Below, one piece after another: positions 42,646 to 50,850 of a stretch of 64,000 nucleotides of DNA. Source of the stretch: Elusimicrobiales bacterium (GTDB taxonomy: Bacteria > Elusimicrobiota > Elusimicrobia > Elusimicrobiales > UBA9959); the NCBI GenBank assembly GCA_028688015.1, contig JAQTZB010000008.1, forward strand, positions 62,001 to 126,000, written 5' to 3'. A program made the position numbers and the translations under genes. Position 1 is the stretch's first letter; the number at the start of each line of letters is the position of its first letter. The notes under the pieces were generated by a model. The model was not told the origin of the DNA. It did no database searches and saw nothing but the letters and a program-made list of their open reading frames with translations.

Positions 42646-42697
42646 CGGGCCGCTTTCCGGCGGGGTTTTCCCCGGGAAAGCGGCCCGTCTTTTTTTA
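42646..42697 (+). terminator. Terminator of the pseudouridine synthase gene
   Basis: Stem 42647-42658 with 42675-42686, G/C-rich loop, followed by T8 (42690 region) that runs into the convergent peptidase stop codon. Confidence 0.85.
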
Positions 42698-43726
42698 GTT
42701 CTTACGCGCGCAGAGGTCGGCCAGGTAGGCCTCCACCAGCTGCACGGAAGCGCGCAGGCCTTTGAGGTGAGTGCGCTCCACGCCGTGCGAGGCGGAGACG
42801 CCCGGGCCTATGACGGCCACTTTCACGTCGTAGCCGGCGCCCATGGTAGCGTGCGCGTCGGAGCCGTAGAACGGGAAGATGTCCACCGCGTGCGGGATGC
42901 GCTTCTTTTTTGCCAGGGCCACCAGGCGCTGGCGCAGCTCGTAGTCGTGCGGGCCGGTGGAATCCTTGGCGCAGATGGAGACCATCGTCTCATGGCCGTA
43001 AACCTCGCGGCCCACCACGCCCATGTCCACCGCAACCATCTCCTTAACGCAGCGCGGTATGCCGGCGCTGGCACCGTGGCCGACTTCCTCGTAATTGGAA
43101 AAGAAGAAAGCCGCTGGCATTTTCTTCAGCCGCGGCGCGAGCTTCAGGATCACTTCCGCCAGCACGGCGCAGCCGGCCTTGTCGTCCAGGAAGCGCGAGC
43201 GCACGAAGCCCGTGTCGGTGACCTCGAAGCGCGGGTCGAAAAAGACGTAATCCCCGGCGTCTATGCCCAGTTTTTTAGTGTCCGAGGCGGACTTCACCTC
43301 GGCGTCCAGGCGGATGTGCATGTTCTCGCCGGTGCGCTCGGCCTTGCCGATGTTGCGGTTGACGTGGGCGGCGGGGTTATCGCAGAGCAGGGTTCCCCGC
43401 CATTTCTTGCCCGCCGAGTTCATCACGGTCAGGTATTCCCCCTCGAAGGAGTTCCACGGCCAGCCGCCCACCTGCGTCACGCGCAGGGTGCCGTCGCCCT
43501 CGAGGCGCGTCACCATGGCGCCCAGCGTGTCCACGTGCGCGGCGCAGACGGTGACCGGCTCGGGGTGTTCGCAGACCAGCAGGGCGCCCTTGTTGGTCAG
43601 TTTAGGGGTCAGCCCCGCAGAGCGGAACAGGTCCGCCAGGAAAGCGATAGCCTCAACGGTATAGCCGCTGGGCGAGTTGATGGCTTCGAGCTTTCGCAGT
43701 ATCTCTACTATTTCAGGTTTTTTCAC
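42695..43726 (-). CDS. M42-family metallopeptidase (FrvX/TET-like aminopeptidase)
   Basis: A 343-residue cytoplasmic di-metal aminopeptidase or glucanase-like protein of family M42. Ligands and catalytic residues appear in order: His in CAAHVDTLGA (near residue 64), Asp in SRFLDDKAG, the Glu pair in SNYEEVGHGAS, Asp in VAVDMGVVG and His in HGVERTHLKG near the C-terminus. M42 enzymes usually form dodecameric shells that trim peptides. A TGGAGG site precedes the ATG and abuts the inverted-repeat element at 43737. Confidence 0.9.
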   Translation of the reverse strand: MKKPEIVEILRKLEAINSPSGYTVEAIAFLADLFRSAGLTPKLTNKGALLVCEHPEPVTVCAAHVDTLGAMVTRLEGDGTLRVTQVGGWPWNSFEGEYLTVMNSAGKKWRGTLLCDNPAAHVNRNIGKAERTGENMHIRLDAEVKSASDTKKLGIDAGDYVFFDPRFEVTDTGFVRSRFLDDKAGCAVLAEVILKLAPRLKKMPAAFFFSNYEEVGHGASAGIPRCVKEMVAVDMGVVGREVYGHETMVSICAKDSTGPHDYELRQRLVALAKKKRIPHAVDIFPFYGSDAHATMGAGYDVKVAVIGPGVSASHGVERTHLKGLRASVQLVEAYLADLCARKN

Positions 43727-43736
43727 GTATGCCTCC

Positions 43737-43818
43737 AGGGGACGTTGATTCCTAATTCCTAATTATCAACATTGCCGACAGATTCTCAGCAATTAGGAAT
43801 TAGGAATCAACGTCCCCT
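43737..43818. repeat. 82-base element with 28-base perfect inverted repeats
   Basis: Left arm 43737-43764, right arm 43791-43818, loop of 26 bases. Each arm contains ACGTTGATT then two copies of CCTAATT. It fills almost the whole gap between the cupin stop (43825) and the M42 ribosome binding site. It is markedly AT-richer than its surroundings. It looks like a miniature mobile palindrome (REPIN or MITE type). Confidence 0.85.
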
Positions 43819-43824
43819 ACTATC

Positions 43825-44163
43825 TTACGCTTTTATCATTATCAGGGCCATCTTGAACTTCTTAACGGCCTTCAGCGCGTGGGGTTTATTAGCGGGCATG
43901 ATGATGAATTCCCCCGCCTTCACCTTAACTGGCTTGCCGGCGATAGTTATCTCCGCCTCGCCGTCGAGGATCTCCACCATGGCGTCGAACGGGGCGGTGT
44001 GTTCCGAAAGGCCCTGCCCCTTGTCGAACGAGAAGATGCTGACCGTGCCCACCGGCTTCTGGATGATGGTGCGGCTCACCACCGCGCCCGCGTCGTAACC
44101 AACAAGGTCTTTAGCCTTCAGGGCTTTCCCCCGAAGGTCTTCGCTTTTTTCAGTTTTCGCCAT
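43825..44163 (-). CDS. Cupin-domain protein
   Basis: A 112-residue single-cupin protein. Motif 1 is seen in GLSEHTAPFDAMVEILDGEAE and motif 2 in GEFIIMPANKPHALKA, with His and Glu ligands for one metal. Such small cupins can be sugar-binding, detoxifying or regulatory. It begins nine bases after the last efflux permease and is most likely the tail gene of that operon; no direct role in efflux can be shown. Confidence 0.85.
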   Translation of the reverse strand: MAKTEKSEDLRGKALKAKDLVGYDAGAVVSRTIIQKPVGTVSIFSFDKGQGLSEHTAPFDAMVEILDGEAEITIAGKPVKVKAGEFIIMPANKPHALKAVKKFKMALIMIKA

Positions 44164-44172
44164 AAGTTCTCC

Positions 44173-45270
44173 TTAATCCAGCGTTTGTCTGAATCTGTTA
44201 TAGGCCAGCCCGGCGGCGAAAACCGCCATCAGCGCAAGGGCGCCCACGTTGGTCCAGAAAACGTGCAGGTCGCCGCCTTTCAGCATGATGCTCCGCAGCA
44301 GCCGCATGAAATACATCAGCGGATCCAGGTAGGCGGCGGCTATGACTGCGGACGGCATGTTCTCCACCGGGTACATGATGCCGCTCATCAGGATGGCCGG
44401 GAAGAGGAACATGAAGCCGCCCAGCATGGCCTGCTGCTGGTTCCTGGCCAGCGTCGAGATGGAGGTCCCCACGCTCACCGTGGTGATGATGAAGACAAAA
44501 GCCGCCACGAACAGCTGCCATAGCGGCCCGCGCACCGGCACGCCGAAGACCAGGTGCGCCACCGTCAGCACCAGCGAGAAGACGACCAGCCCCAGCAGCA
44601 CGAAGGGCAGCGTCTTGCCCAGCAGGATCTCGGCGTTGGAAAGCGGCGCGGAGACTATGGTCTCGAAGGTGCCCAGCTCCCGCTCGCGCGTCAGCGACAT
44701 GGCGGTGAGGATGATGGTGACCAGGCAGATCAGCATGCCCACCACGCCCGGCACCAGGAACAGGGCGGACTCCATAGCCGGGTTGTAGAGCACCCGCACG
44801 TCGAAGGACAGCGCCTGCGCCGCCGGCGGCGCGTAGCCTGCGGCGGCCCGGGCCGTTATGGTTTTGGCGTAGGCCTCCACCACCCGCGCCTTGGTGGCGT
44901 TGGAGGCGTCCACCAGCAGCTGCATCCTGCCTTCGCCGCGCCCGGCCGCCCGGCCCAGCCCCCCGGGCGGCATCAGCAGCACCGCGTCGGCGCGGCCCGA
45001 GCCGATCAGTTCGAAGGGATCCTCGCCGGGGCTGAAGAGCGCCGGCTTGAACCAGCCCGAAGAGTAAAAATCGTCCGCCAGCCTGGAGGCGGCCAGGTCC
45101 GCGGGCTGGCTGTAGACCGCGAGCTTGATGTTCTTGATCTCGGTGGAAAGAGCCAGGCCGAAGACGGTCAGCTGCAGGATGGGCGCGCCGAACAGCAGCA
45201 CCCGCATGCGCACGTCGCGCAGCGTCTGCACCAGTTCTTTCTTTATGAAGGCCTTGAGCGTCGGGTTCAT
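44173..45270 (-). CDS. ABC-2 type transporter permease (YbhR/YbhS-like)
   Basis: A 365-residue membrane subunit. One N-terminal helix (FGAPILQLTVFGLAL) is followed by a periplasmic domain of about 140 residues and five C-terminal helices. The RERELGTFETIVSAPLSNAEILLGKTLPF segment is the typical coupling region of ABC-2 permeases (cited in part), and PVENMPSAV lies before the last helices. It pairs with the homologous permease directly upstream (one-base gap) and with the two ATPases to form an exporter. Confidence 0.88.
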   Translation of the reverse strand: MNPTLKAFIKKELVQTLRDVRMRVLLFGAPILQLTVFGLALSTEIKNIKLAVYSQPADLAASRLADDFYSSGWFKPALFSPGEDPFELIGSGRADAVLLMPPGGLGRAAGRGEGRMQLLVDASNATKARVVEAYAKTITARAAAGYAPPAAQALSFDVRVLYNPAMESALFLVPGVVGMLICLVTIILTAMSLTRERELGTFETIVSAPLSNAEILLGKTLPFVLLGLVVFSLVLTVAHLVFGVPVRGPLWQLFVAAFVFIITTVSVGTSISTLARNQQQAMLGGFMFLFPAILMSGIMYPVENMPSAVIAAAYLDPLMYFMRLLRSIMLKGGDLHVFWTNVGALALMAVFAAGLAYNRFRQTLD

Positions 45271-45271
45271 G

Positions 45272-46387
45272 TCAGGGCTCCAGGTCCGTCTTGAATTTCT
45301 TCAGCGCCAGCGCCAGCAGCAGCAGGCTGAGCGCGGCCAGCGCGAGGAGCGGCACGGCCAGCTCCGCCGCTCCGGACCCTTTGAGGAAGATGCCGCGCGC
45401 GGCCACCATGAACCAGCGCGGCGGCAGGAGCATGGTAAAATACTGGAAGAAGGCCGGCATGCTCTCCACCGGGAAGATGAAGCCGGACAGCAGCATTGAG
45501 GGCAGCAGGCCGGAGATGATGGCCACCTGCATAGCCACCTGCTGCTGGCGCGTAACCACCGAGATGAACAGCCCCTGCGACAGCGCCGCCGTGATAAAGA
45601 GCAGGCACGCGAGCAGGAACAGCAGGTGAGAGCCCAGGAAGGGAACGCCGAACACCAGCCGCGCCGAGAGGTAGACCAGGAACACCCCGCCCAGCACCAG
45701 CAGCCCGTAAGGCGCCAGCTTGCCGATGATGATCTCCAGCGGCCGCACAGGCGTGGAGAGCAGCAGTTCCATCGAGCCGTTCTCCCATTCGCGCGCCACC
45801 GTCATGGCGGTCAGCAGGATGGCGAGCAGGCCGATGATGATGGCGCCGAGTCCCGGCACCATGAACCAGCGGCTGCTGAGCTCCGGGTTGAACAGGAAGC
45901 GCGTCTCGATGACGAGCGGCGCCGGGGCGGGCTCCTCCCCGTAGATCCTGAGCGCCGCCGCCCGCTGGATGCCGGGCAGGTAGCCTATCATCACAGCGCC
46001 TTTGGAATTGTCGCTGCCGTCCAGCACGAACTGGGCCCTGGCCGGCCTCCCGCCGAGGGCGTCGCGGGAGAAGCCCGGCTCTATGAAGAGCGCGGCGTCG
46101 GCGCGGCGCGAGTCCAGCAGTTCCACCGGGTCGCCGGCCGCCTCCAGCACGCGGAAGTAGCCTGAGGCGGAGAAGATCTCCTTCAGGCGGCGGGAAGCGG
46201 GGCCGTCATCGCGGTCGGCCACGGCCACCTTTATATCGCGCACTTCGAAATCTATGGCGTAGCCGAAGAAGGTGACCAGCATCACCGGCAGGCCCAGCGC
46301 CAGCGCCAGAGTGAACGGGTCGCGCAGGATATGCATGACCTCCTTGCGCGCCACTGACCAGGCCCGGTGCGGGCTAAAGCCGTTCAT
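45272..46387 (-). CDS. ABC-2 type transporter permease (YbhS/YbhR-like)
   Basis: A 371-residue permease of the same design as its neighbour: N-terminal helix (LALALGLPVMLVTFFGYAI), large periplasmic domain, five C-terminal helices, coupling segment AREWENGSMELLLSTPVRPLEI and FPVESMPAFFQYF. Its ATG overlaps the ATPase stop by four bases. Two non-identical permeases imply a heterodimeric channel, as in YbhS-YbhR. Confidence 0.88.
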   Translation of the reverse strand: MNGFSPHRAWSVARKEVMHILRDPFTLALALGLPVMLVTFFGYAIDFEVRDIKVAVADRDDGPASRRLKEIFSASGYFRVLEAAGDPVELLDSRRADAALFIEPGFSRDALGGRPARAQFVLDGSDNSKGAVMIGYLPGIQRAAALRIYGEEPAPAPLVIETRFLFNPELSSRWFMVPGLGAIIIGLLAILLTAMTVAREWENGSMELLLSTPVRPLEIIIGKLAPYGLLVLGGVFLVYLSARLVFGVPFLGSHLLFLLACLLFITAALSQGLFISVVTRQQQVAMQVAIISGLLPSMLLSGFIFPVESMPAFFQYFTMLLPPRWFMVAARGIFLKGSGAAELAVPLLALAALSLLLLALALKKFKTDLEP

Positions 46388-47307
46388 CTCGAGGCCCCCT
46401 CGACGAGGCGGATAAATACGTCCTCCAGGGAAGGCTTGATGACGGCGCGGGAAGCGCCGGCCTGCAGCCCGGCCAGCGCGGCCTCCATTGCGTCAGCGTC
46501 CCTGAAGGCCGCGTGCCAGCGCATGCCGTGCGGCGACAGTTCCAGCAGGCCAGGGGCCTTTTTAAGCTCCTTCAGGAAAGCCGCCGGCGCGGGGCCGTTG
46601 AAATCCAGTTCGGCCATGGGGCCGGGAAAGGCCGAGGCCTTCAGCTCGTCGGGCGAGCCCAGCGCTATAAGGCGGCCGGTGCGCATCAGGGCGATGCGGC
46701 CGCACTGCTCGGCCTCGTCCATGTAGTGGGTGGTGACTATCACCGTCTTGCCCAGCGCGGTGACCTTGCGGATCAGCGCCCAGAAGCGGGCGCGCGCGGC
46801 AGGCGCCACGCCCGAGGTGGGCTCGTCGAGAAAGACTATCTCCGGGTCGTGCAGCATGGCCGCGGCCAGCGCCAGTTCCTGCTTAACCCCGCCCGGCAGC
46901 GACGCCACCATGGTACCGAGCGGCCGGTCGAACCCTATCAGCTCGAACAGTTCCCGGCGCCGTTTGGCGGCGTAGTGCGGCTCCAACTTGCGCAGGCCCG
47001 CCGCGAAGTCCAGGTTCTCTCCGACGGTCAGGTCGTTGTAGAGCGTGAATTTCTGCGACATGTAGCCCACTATCTTCTTTATACCCTTGCCGCCGTCGGC
47101 GAACCCCAGCCCGCCGACCAGGGCGGAGCCGGAAGTAGGCACCAGCAGGCCGCACAGCATCCGGATAGTGGTGGTCTTGCCCGCGCCGTTGGCGCCGAGG
47201 AAGCCGAAGATCTCCCCCTTGTTGACGCAGAAAGAGACATTGTCCACGGCGGTGAAGTCGCCGAACCTGATGGAGAGACCTTTTACTTCCAGGGCGCAGG
47301 CGTTCAC
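46384..47307 (-). CDS. ABC transporter ATPase, equivalent to the C-terminal half of YbhF
   Basis: A 307-residue nucleotide-binding protein. Walker A is GANGAGKTT (residues about 39-47), the signature reads SLPGGVKQE in place of LSGGQ, Walker B is IVFLDEPTSGV, and the switch His is present in VTTHYMDEAE. About 80 extra residues after the core end in SLEDVFIRLVEG. The SLPxGxKQ signature matches my recollection of the second half of E. coli YbhF. It overlaps the upstream ATPase gene by four bases. Confidence 0.9.
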   Translation of the reverse strand: MNACALEVKGLSIRFGDFTAVDNVSFCVNKGEIFGFLGANGAGKTTTIRMLCGLLVPTSGSALVGGLGFADGGKGIKKIVGYMSQKFTLYNDLTVGENLDFAAGLRKLEPHYAAKRRRELFELIGFDRPLGTMVASLPGGVKQELALAAAMLHDPEIVFLDEPTSGVAPAARARFWALIRKVTALGKTVIVTTHYMDEAEQCGRIALMRTGRLIALGSPDELKASAFPGPMAELDFNGPAPAAFLKELKKAPGLLELSPHGMRWHAAFRDADAMEAALAGLQAGASRAVIKPSLEDVFIRLVEGASR

Positions 47308-48026
47308 AGCGCCCCCTTAATGAAGATCTCTTCGAAACTGGCCGCGCCGCGCTCCTTGAGCACCGCCCGCGGCTCGCCCGAGGCCAGCAGCGTCCCGTCG
47401 TCGAGCAGGTGCACCCGCGAGCAGCGCTCGGCCTCGTCCATGTATGCGGTAGAAACTATCACCAGTATCCTGTCCCCTCCCAGGCCGTAGAGCAGTTCCC
47501 AGAACTCCCGGCGGCTGATGGGGTCCACGCCGTTGGTGGGCTCGTCGAGCAGCAGCACGGACGGGGACTGCAGCAGCGCGCACATCAGGGCGAGCTTCTT
47601 GTACATGCCGCCGGAGAGCTGACCGGCGCGGCGCTCCCGGAACTTGTCCAGCCTGGTTATCCCGAGCAGCTCCCTGGAGCGGCGCGCGTAGGTAGCGGCG
47701 TCCAGCCGGTAAAGGGCGCGGAAGAACTCCAGGTGTTCGTCTATGGACAGGTCCGGGTAGAGGCTCGCCTGCTGCGGCATGTAGGCCAGCCCCGGCCGCA
47801 CCCGGGCGAAGTCCGCCGGCCGCCCGTCCAGGGAATAACGCACGCTCCCGGCCGACGGCTTCAGCAGCCCGGCCAGCAGCCGCATGGTGGTGGTCTTGCC
47901 AGCCCCGTTGGAACCTATCAGCCCGTGCAGCAGCCCTTCCGAAAAATCCAAAGACACTCCCTTCAGCGCCTTCACGGCGCCGAAGTTCTTCTTGAGAGTC
48001 TCAGTCTTTATCGAAAAGCCGCTCAT
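47304..48026 (-). CDS. ABC transporter ATPase, equivalent to the N-terminal half of YbhF
   Basis: A 240-residue nucleotide-binding protein. Walker A is GSNGAGKTT, the signature is QLSGGMYKK, Walker B is VLLLDEPTNGV, but the switch position reads VSTAYMDEAE, with Ala where His is normal. The partner ATPase has the His and an altered signature, so the pair should form one regular and one degenerate site. This asymmetry is also a feature of YbhF-type fused ATPases, here encoded by two genes. Confidence 0.9.
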   Translation of the reverse strand: MSGFSIKTETLKKNFGAVKALKGVSLDFSEGLLHGLIGSNGAGKTTTMRLLAGLLKPSAGSVRYSLDGRPADFARVRPGLAYMPQQASLYPDLSIDEHLEFFRALYRLDAATYARRSRELLGITRLDKFRERRAGQLSGGMYKKLALMCALLQSPSVLLLDEPTNGVDPISRREFWELLYGLGGDRILVIVSTAYMDEAERCSRVHLLDDGTLLASGEPRAVLKERGAASFEEIFIKGAL

Positions 48027-48031
48027 GCCTT

Positions 48032-48754
48032 TTACTCCGGCAGCCTGATCTCTATAGTCATGCCCGGCTTCAGGGTCTCGCCCGGGTTGGGAAAGGACAC
48101 TTTAACGGCGAAGACCAGCCGCGTGCGCTCTTTGCGGGTCTGCACGTTCTTCGGGGTGAATTCAGCTTCGGAATGGATCACGGAGATCCGCCCCGGGAAT
48201 TCCTTGTCCCCGGCCTCGGGCAGGTAGCCCTTCAGTTCCATGCCGGGCTTCAGGGCGGCCAGCAGGTCGTGGGGCACGTAGATATAGGCCCAGACCTCCG
48301 AGAGGTCTGCCACCGTGGCAAGTTTGGTGCCCGGCGCCACCAGTTCCCCCTTCTCGCGATAGGCGTAGAGCAGGCGGCCGTCCACCGGGGACTTGATAGA
48401 GCACCAGTCCACCCTCAGCGCCGAGTCGTCGCGCCGGTATTTCAGCCGGTCATAGTTCTCTTTAGACACCGAGCCGCCGCTGTAGAGTTCCTCGGCGCGC
48501 CTGAAGTCGTCGGCGGCTATGCCCGCGGCCAGGCGCAGGTCGGCGCAGTCGAGAGCGGCCAGGACCTGCCCTTTCTTCACCGGGTCTCCCTCCCGCGCGC
48601 CATAGCGCTCTATCACGCCCGGGATGCGGGCGGAAAGGTCCGTCTCGGTGGCCTCTATGGTGCCGGCGTAGCGGAAGGGCTCTCCCGGCCGCAGTTTGAA
48701 CAATACTCCGGCGACGAGGACCACGAATACCAGCGGTATTATTTTCTTTTTCAT
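48032..48754 (-). CDS. HlyD/YbhG-like membrane fusion protein
   Basis: A 240-residue periplasmic adaptor. An N-terminal anchor (IIPLVFVVLVAGVLF) is followed by the lipoyl/barrel halves: GTIEATETDLSARIPGVIERY and SPVDGRLLYAYREKGELVAPG, and a short helical hairpin between (residues about 75-110). It would bridge the ABC permeases to the TolC-like channel encoded just upstream. It starts one base after the tolC-like stop. Confidence 0.9.
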   Translation of the reverse strand: MKKKIIPLVFVVLVAGVLFKLRPGEPFRYAGTIEATETDLSARIPGVIERYGAREGDPVKKGQVLAALDCADLRLAAGIAADDFRRAEELYSGGSVSKENYDRLKYRRDDSALRVDWCSIKSPVDGRLLYAYREKGELVAPGTKLATVADLSEVWAYIYVPHDLLAALKPGMELKGYLPEAGDKEFPGRISVIHSEAEFTPKNVQTRKERTRLVFAVKVSFPNPGETLKPGMTIEIRLPE

Positions 48755-48755
48755 G

Positions 48756-50102
48756 CTATTTCACGCTCCCGGTAAGGCTGTCGAGCAAGGCAAGTTTTAT
48801 AAGGATCTCGGAGTTGGCGTTGGCCGTCGTGGTTTTGGCCTGCAGCGATTTCAGGTTGGCGCTCTCCACCTCAAGCCAGGTGCCGCCGCCCGCCTTGTAG
48901 GCCTCGTAGGCCAGCCTGGCCGCCTCCACGGCGTCGTCCACCGCCTCTATGTTGATCTCCTGCTCGGCCAGCAGGGCGGCGTAGGCGTCCAGCGCCTTCC
49001 TGAAATCCTTCTCCGCGGCCAGCGCGGCCTCGGTGCGGCGCTCAGAAGCGGCGGCCGCGTTAAGTTCCTGCTCCCTGCGTTTCTCTGAAGAGCGGCCGCC
49101 TTCGAACAGGGGCAGCGAGAGCGACAGCGAGGCCGAGTTCTGCAGGAACGAGTAAAGGTTGGGGCCGTTAGGGTAATCCAGCGAGGAGCGCGCGCCCAGT
49201 GTCAGGCGCGGCAGCCGCTCCGCCTTGTAGCCGCCGGACAGCGCGCTGTAAGCCCGCGCCGCATAGTCCAGCGCCTCCACGGACGGGAGGTTTTTAGCCG
49301 GCCCCGCCCCGGCGGCGGGCAGCAGCCGGCCCAGGATCTCGGTGTAGGCCTCGGCCCTGAGGAACAGGTCAGCCTCCTGCGCCCCGCCCAGGTCGCGCCC
49401 GGCAAGCCGCGCGTCCGAAGGCAGGGCGGTTCCGGGCGGCGGCTCCAGGCCGGTCAGGAAGGCGAATTCGCGCAGCGCAGCGCCCAGGTCGGCCCGCGCG
49501 CGCACCAGGTCGCGGCGCCGGGCCAGCGTCTCCTGCCGCGCGCGGATCTCGTCTAGCCTGCTGCGCGTGCCGGCTTTGGCGCCGAGCGCTATGTCCTTGA
49601 GCTGCGCCAGCGAAAGCTGCAGGTTCTCGCCTATCAGGTAAACCCGCTCAAGCGCCAGCTGCAGCTGGAAGTAGGCGTTGCGCGCCTTCAGTACGGTCTG
49701 CCTGCGGACATGCTCCGCCTCGGCCCGGCGGGCCGCCGCCGTCCTGCGCGCCGCGTCCCGGCCGGAGCGCAGCGCCCCGCCGTCGAAGAAGGTCCAGTAA
49801 GCCGCCGGGCCGACCGAATAATTCCAGTTGTCCCCCAGCGGCTTAGCCCCGCCCAGGGCCGCCGGCATGGCTATCTCCGGCACCACGTGCGCGTAGCGCA
49901 GGCTGCCCTCCAGCGTGAAGCGCGGATGCAGCAGGGCGCCCGCCGCCGCCGCCGAAGCCTCGGCCGCCCCGGCCGAAAGCTCGGCAGCCCGGTACTGGTT
50001 GGAAACGGCCAAAGCGCTTTCTTCCGCCGACTTCAGCGTCAGCGAAAGCTCAGCGGCCCCGGCGGGCGCGGCCAGGAGCAGGGCCAGCAGCAGTATTTTC
50101 AT
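48756..50102 (-). CDS. TolC-family outer membrane efflux protein
   Basis: A 448-residue outer membrane channel. Start ATG 50102 opens a signal peptide (ILLLALLLAAPAGAA) and overlaps the tetR stop; a longer frame upstream is the shadow of tetR. The mature chain is mostly long Ala-rich helices in two repeats, with the LSLPLFEGGRSSEKRREQE segment typical of the second TolC repeat. Sequence homology to TolC is moderate, but operon context with HlyD and ABC components makes the role clear. Confidence 0.89.
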   Translation of the reverse strand: MKILLLALLLAAPAGAAELSLTLKSAEESALAVSNQYRAAELSAGAAEASAAAAGALLHPRFTLEGSLRYAHVVPEIAMPAALGGAKPLGDNWNYSVGPAAYWTFFDGGALRSGRDAARRTAAARRAEAEHVRRQTVLKARNAYFQLQLALERVYLIGENLQLSLAQLKDIALGAKAGTRSRLDEIRARQETLARRRDLVRARADLGAALREFAFLTGLEPPPGTALPSDARLAGRDLGGAQEADLFLRAEAYTEILGRLLPAAGAGPAKNLPSVEALDYAARAYSALSGGYKAERLPRLTLGARSSLDYPNGPNLYSFLQNSASLSLSLPLFEGGRSSEKRREQELNAAAASERRTEAALAAEKDFRKALDAYAALLAEQEINIEAVDDAVEAARLAYEAYKAGGGTWLEVESANLKSLQAKTTTANANSEILIKLALLDSLTGSVK

Positions 50103-50728
50103 AAACCTATCCCCCTCAGCGCCATCTCGGCCCTTTCGGCTATGCCTTCGTCGGAGAAGATCTCCTCGCGCAGCTTGCCCAGCGGTATCCCGCCCAGGCT
50201 CTTGACGCCGTTGCGCTCCATCACCGCGCCCATCAGCATGGGGAAGACCATTACCGGCAGCACCCCCGCTATAATGAAAGGCGCCGAATGCCCCTTTACG
50301 GCGGAGGCCGGCCGGCATTCCACGGCCAGCGCGGCGATATATTTTACGTGCTCGGTGAAGTTGCCGCTCAGGAAGGTAAAAGCCTCTTTCTTGCCGTGGG
50401 CCAGGTCCGAGAAGAGCATGGGCGCCGCGTGGCGCATGGCCAGCGCGAATTTGCCCACTTCGATAAGGGCGGCCTTCAGCCGGTCCCGGGGCGTGCCGGC
50501 GGCGGAAACCCCCGCCTTAAAATTATACATGAACTCCGCGTACAGTTCCTTCAGCACGGCCTTCAGGAATTCTTCCTTGGAACCGAAATAGTAATGGAAC
50601 ATGCCGGTATTCACCCCGGCCAGGCGGCAGGCCTCGCGCACGCTCAGGCCGGTAATGCCCTTCGCCTGCAGCAGCGCCCGGCCGGCGGCTTTAAGTTTCA
50701 GGTCTGTATCGGACGGCGGTCTGGCCAT
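50099..50728 (-). CDS. TetR-family transcriptional regulator
   Basis: A 209-residue repressor. The helix-turn-helix covers residues about 22-50 (GLSVREACRLAGVNTGMFHYYFGSKEEFL in part). The C-terminal ligand-binding domain is helical and of TetR size. An AGGAGG-like site (50731-50737) precedes ATG 50728. Two overlapping dyads at the promoter fit autoregulation of the whole efflux operon. In E. coli the comparable TetR (CecR) controls ybhGFSR, a useful parallel. Confidence 0.92.
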   Translation of the reverse strand: MARPPSDTDLKLKAAGRALLQAKGITGLSVREACRLAGVNTGMFHYYFGSKEEFLKAVLKELYAEFMYNFKAGVSAAGTPRDRLKAALIEVGKFALAMRHAAPMLFSDLAHGKKEAFTFLSGNFTEHVKYIAALAVECRPASAVKGHSAPFIIAGVLPVMVFPMLMGAVMERNGVKSLGGIPLGKLREEIFSDEGIAERAEMALRGIGL

Positions 50729-50744
50729 AGCTCCTCCGGCAATT

Positions 50745-50789
50745 ATTATACTTCCGTATAATTATACATCCGTATAATTCAGAAGTCAA
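50745..50789 (-). promoter_or_regulatory. Efflux operon promoter with two overlapping TetR operator dyads
   Basis: Minus strand TTGACT (50789-50784), 17 bases, TATAAT (50766-50761): a near-consensus sigma-70 promoter. Two dyads ATTATAC-N4-GTATAAT, at 50745-50762 and 50761-50778, repeat with a 16-base period and cover the -10 and the start point. Confidence 0.82.
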
Positions 50790-50796
50790 GCCCGGG

Positions 50797-50830
50797 ACAA
50801 AACAAAACCGCCGCCCTTGCGGGGCGGCGG
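50797..50830 (-). terminator. Terminator of the second C11 protease gene
   Basis: Stem 50808-50816 with 50822-50830; the minus-strand transcript then enters a T-rich stretch (50807-50797). Confidence 0.8.
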
Positions 50831-50850
50831 CTGCGGCGGCCGGAAGCCGT

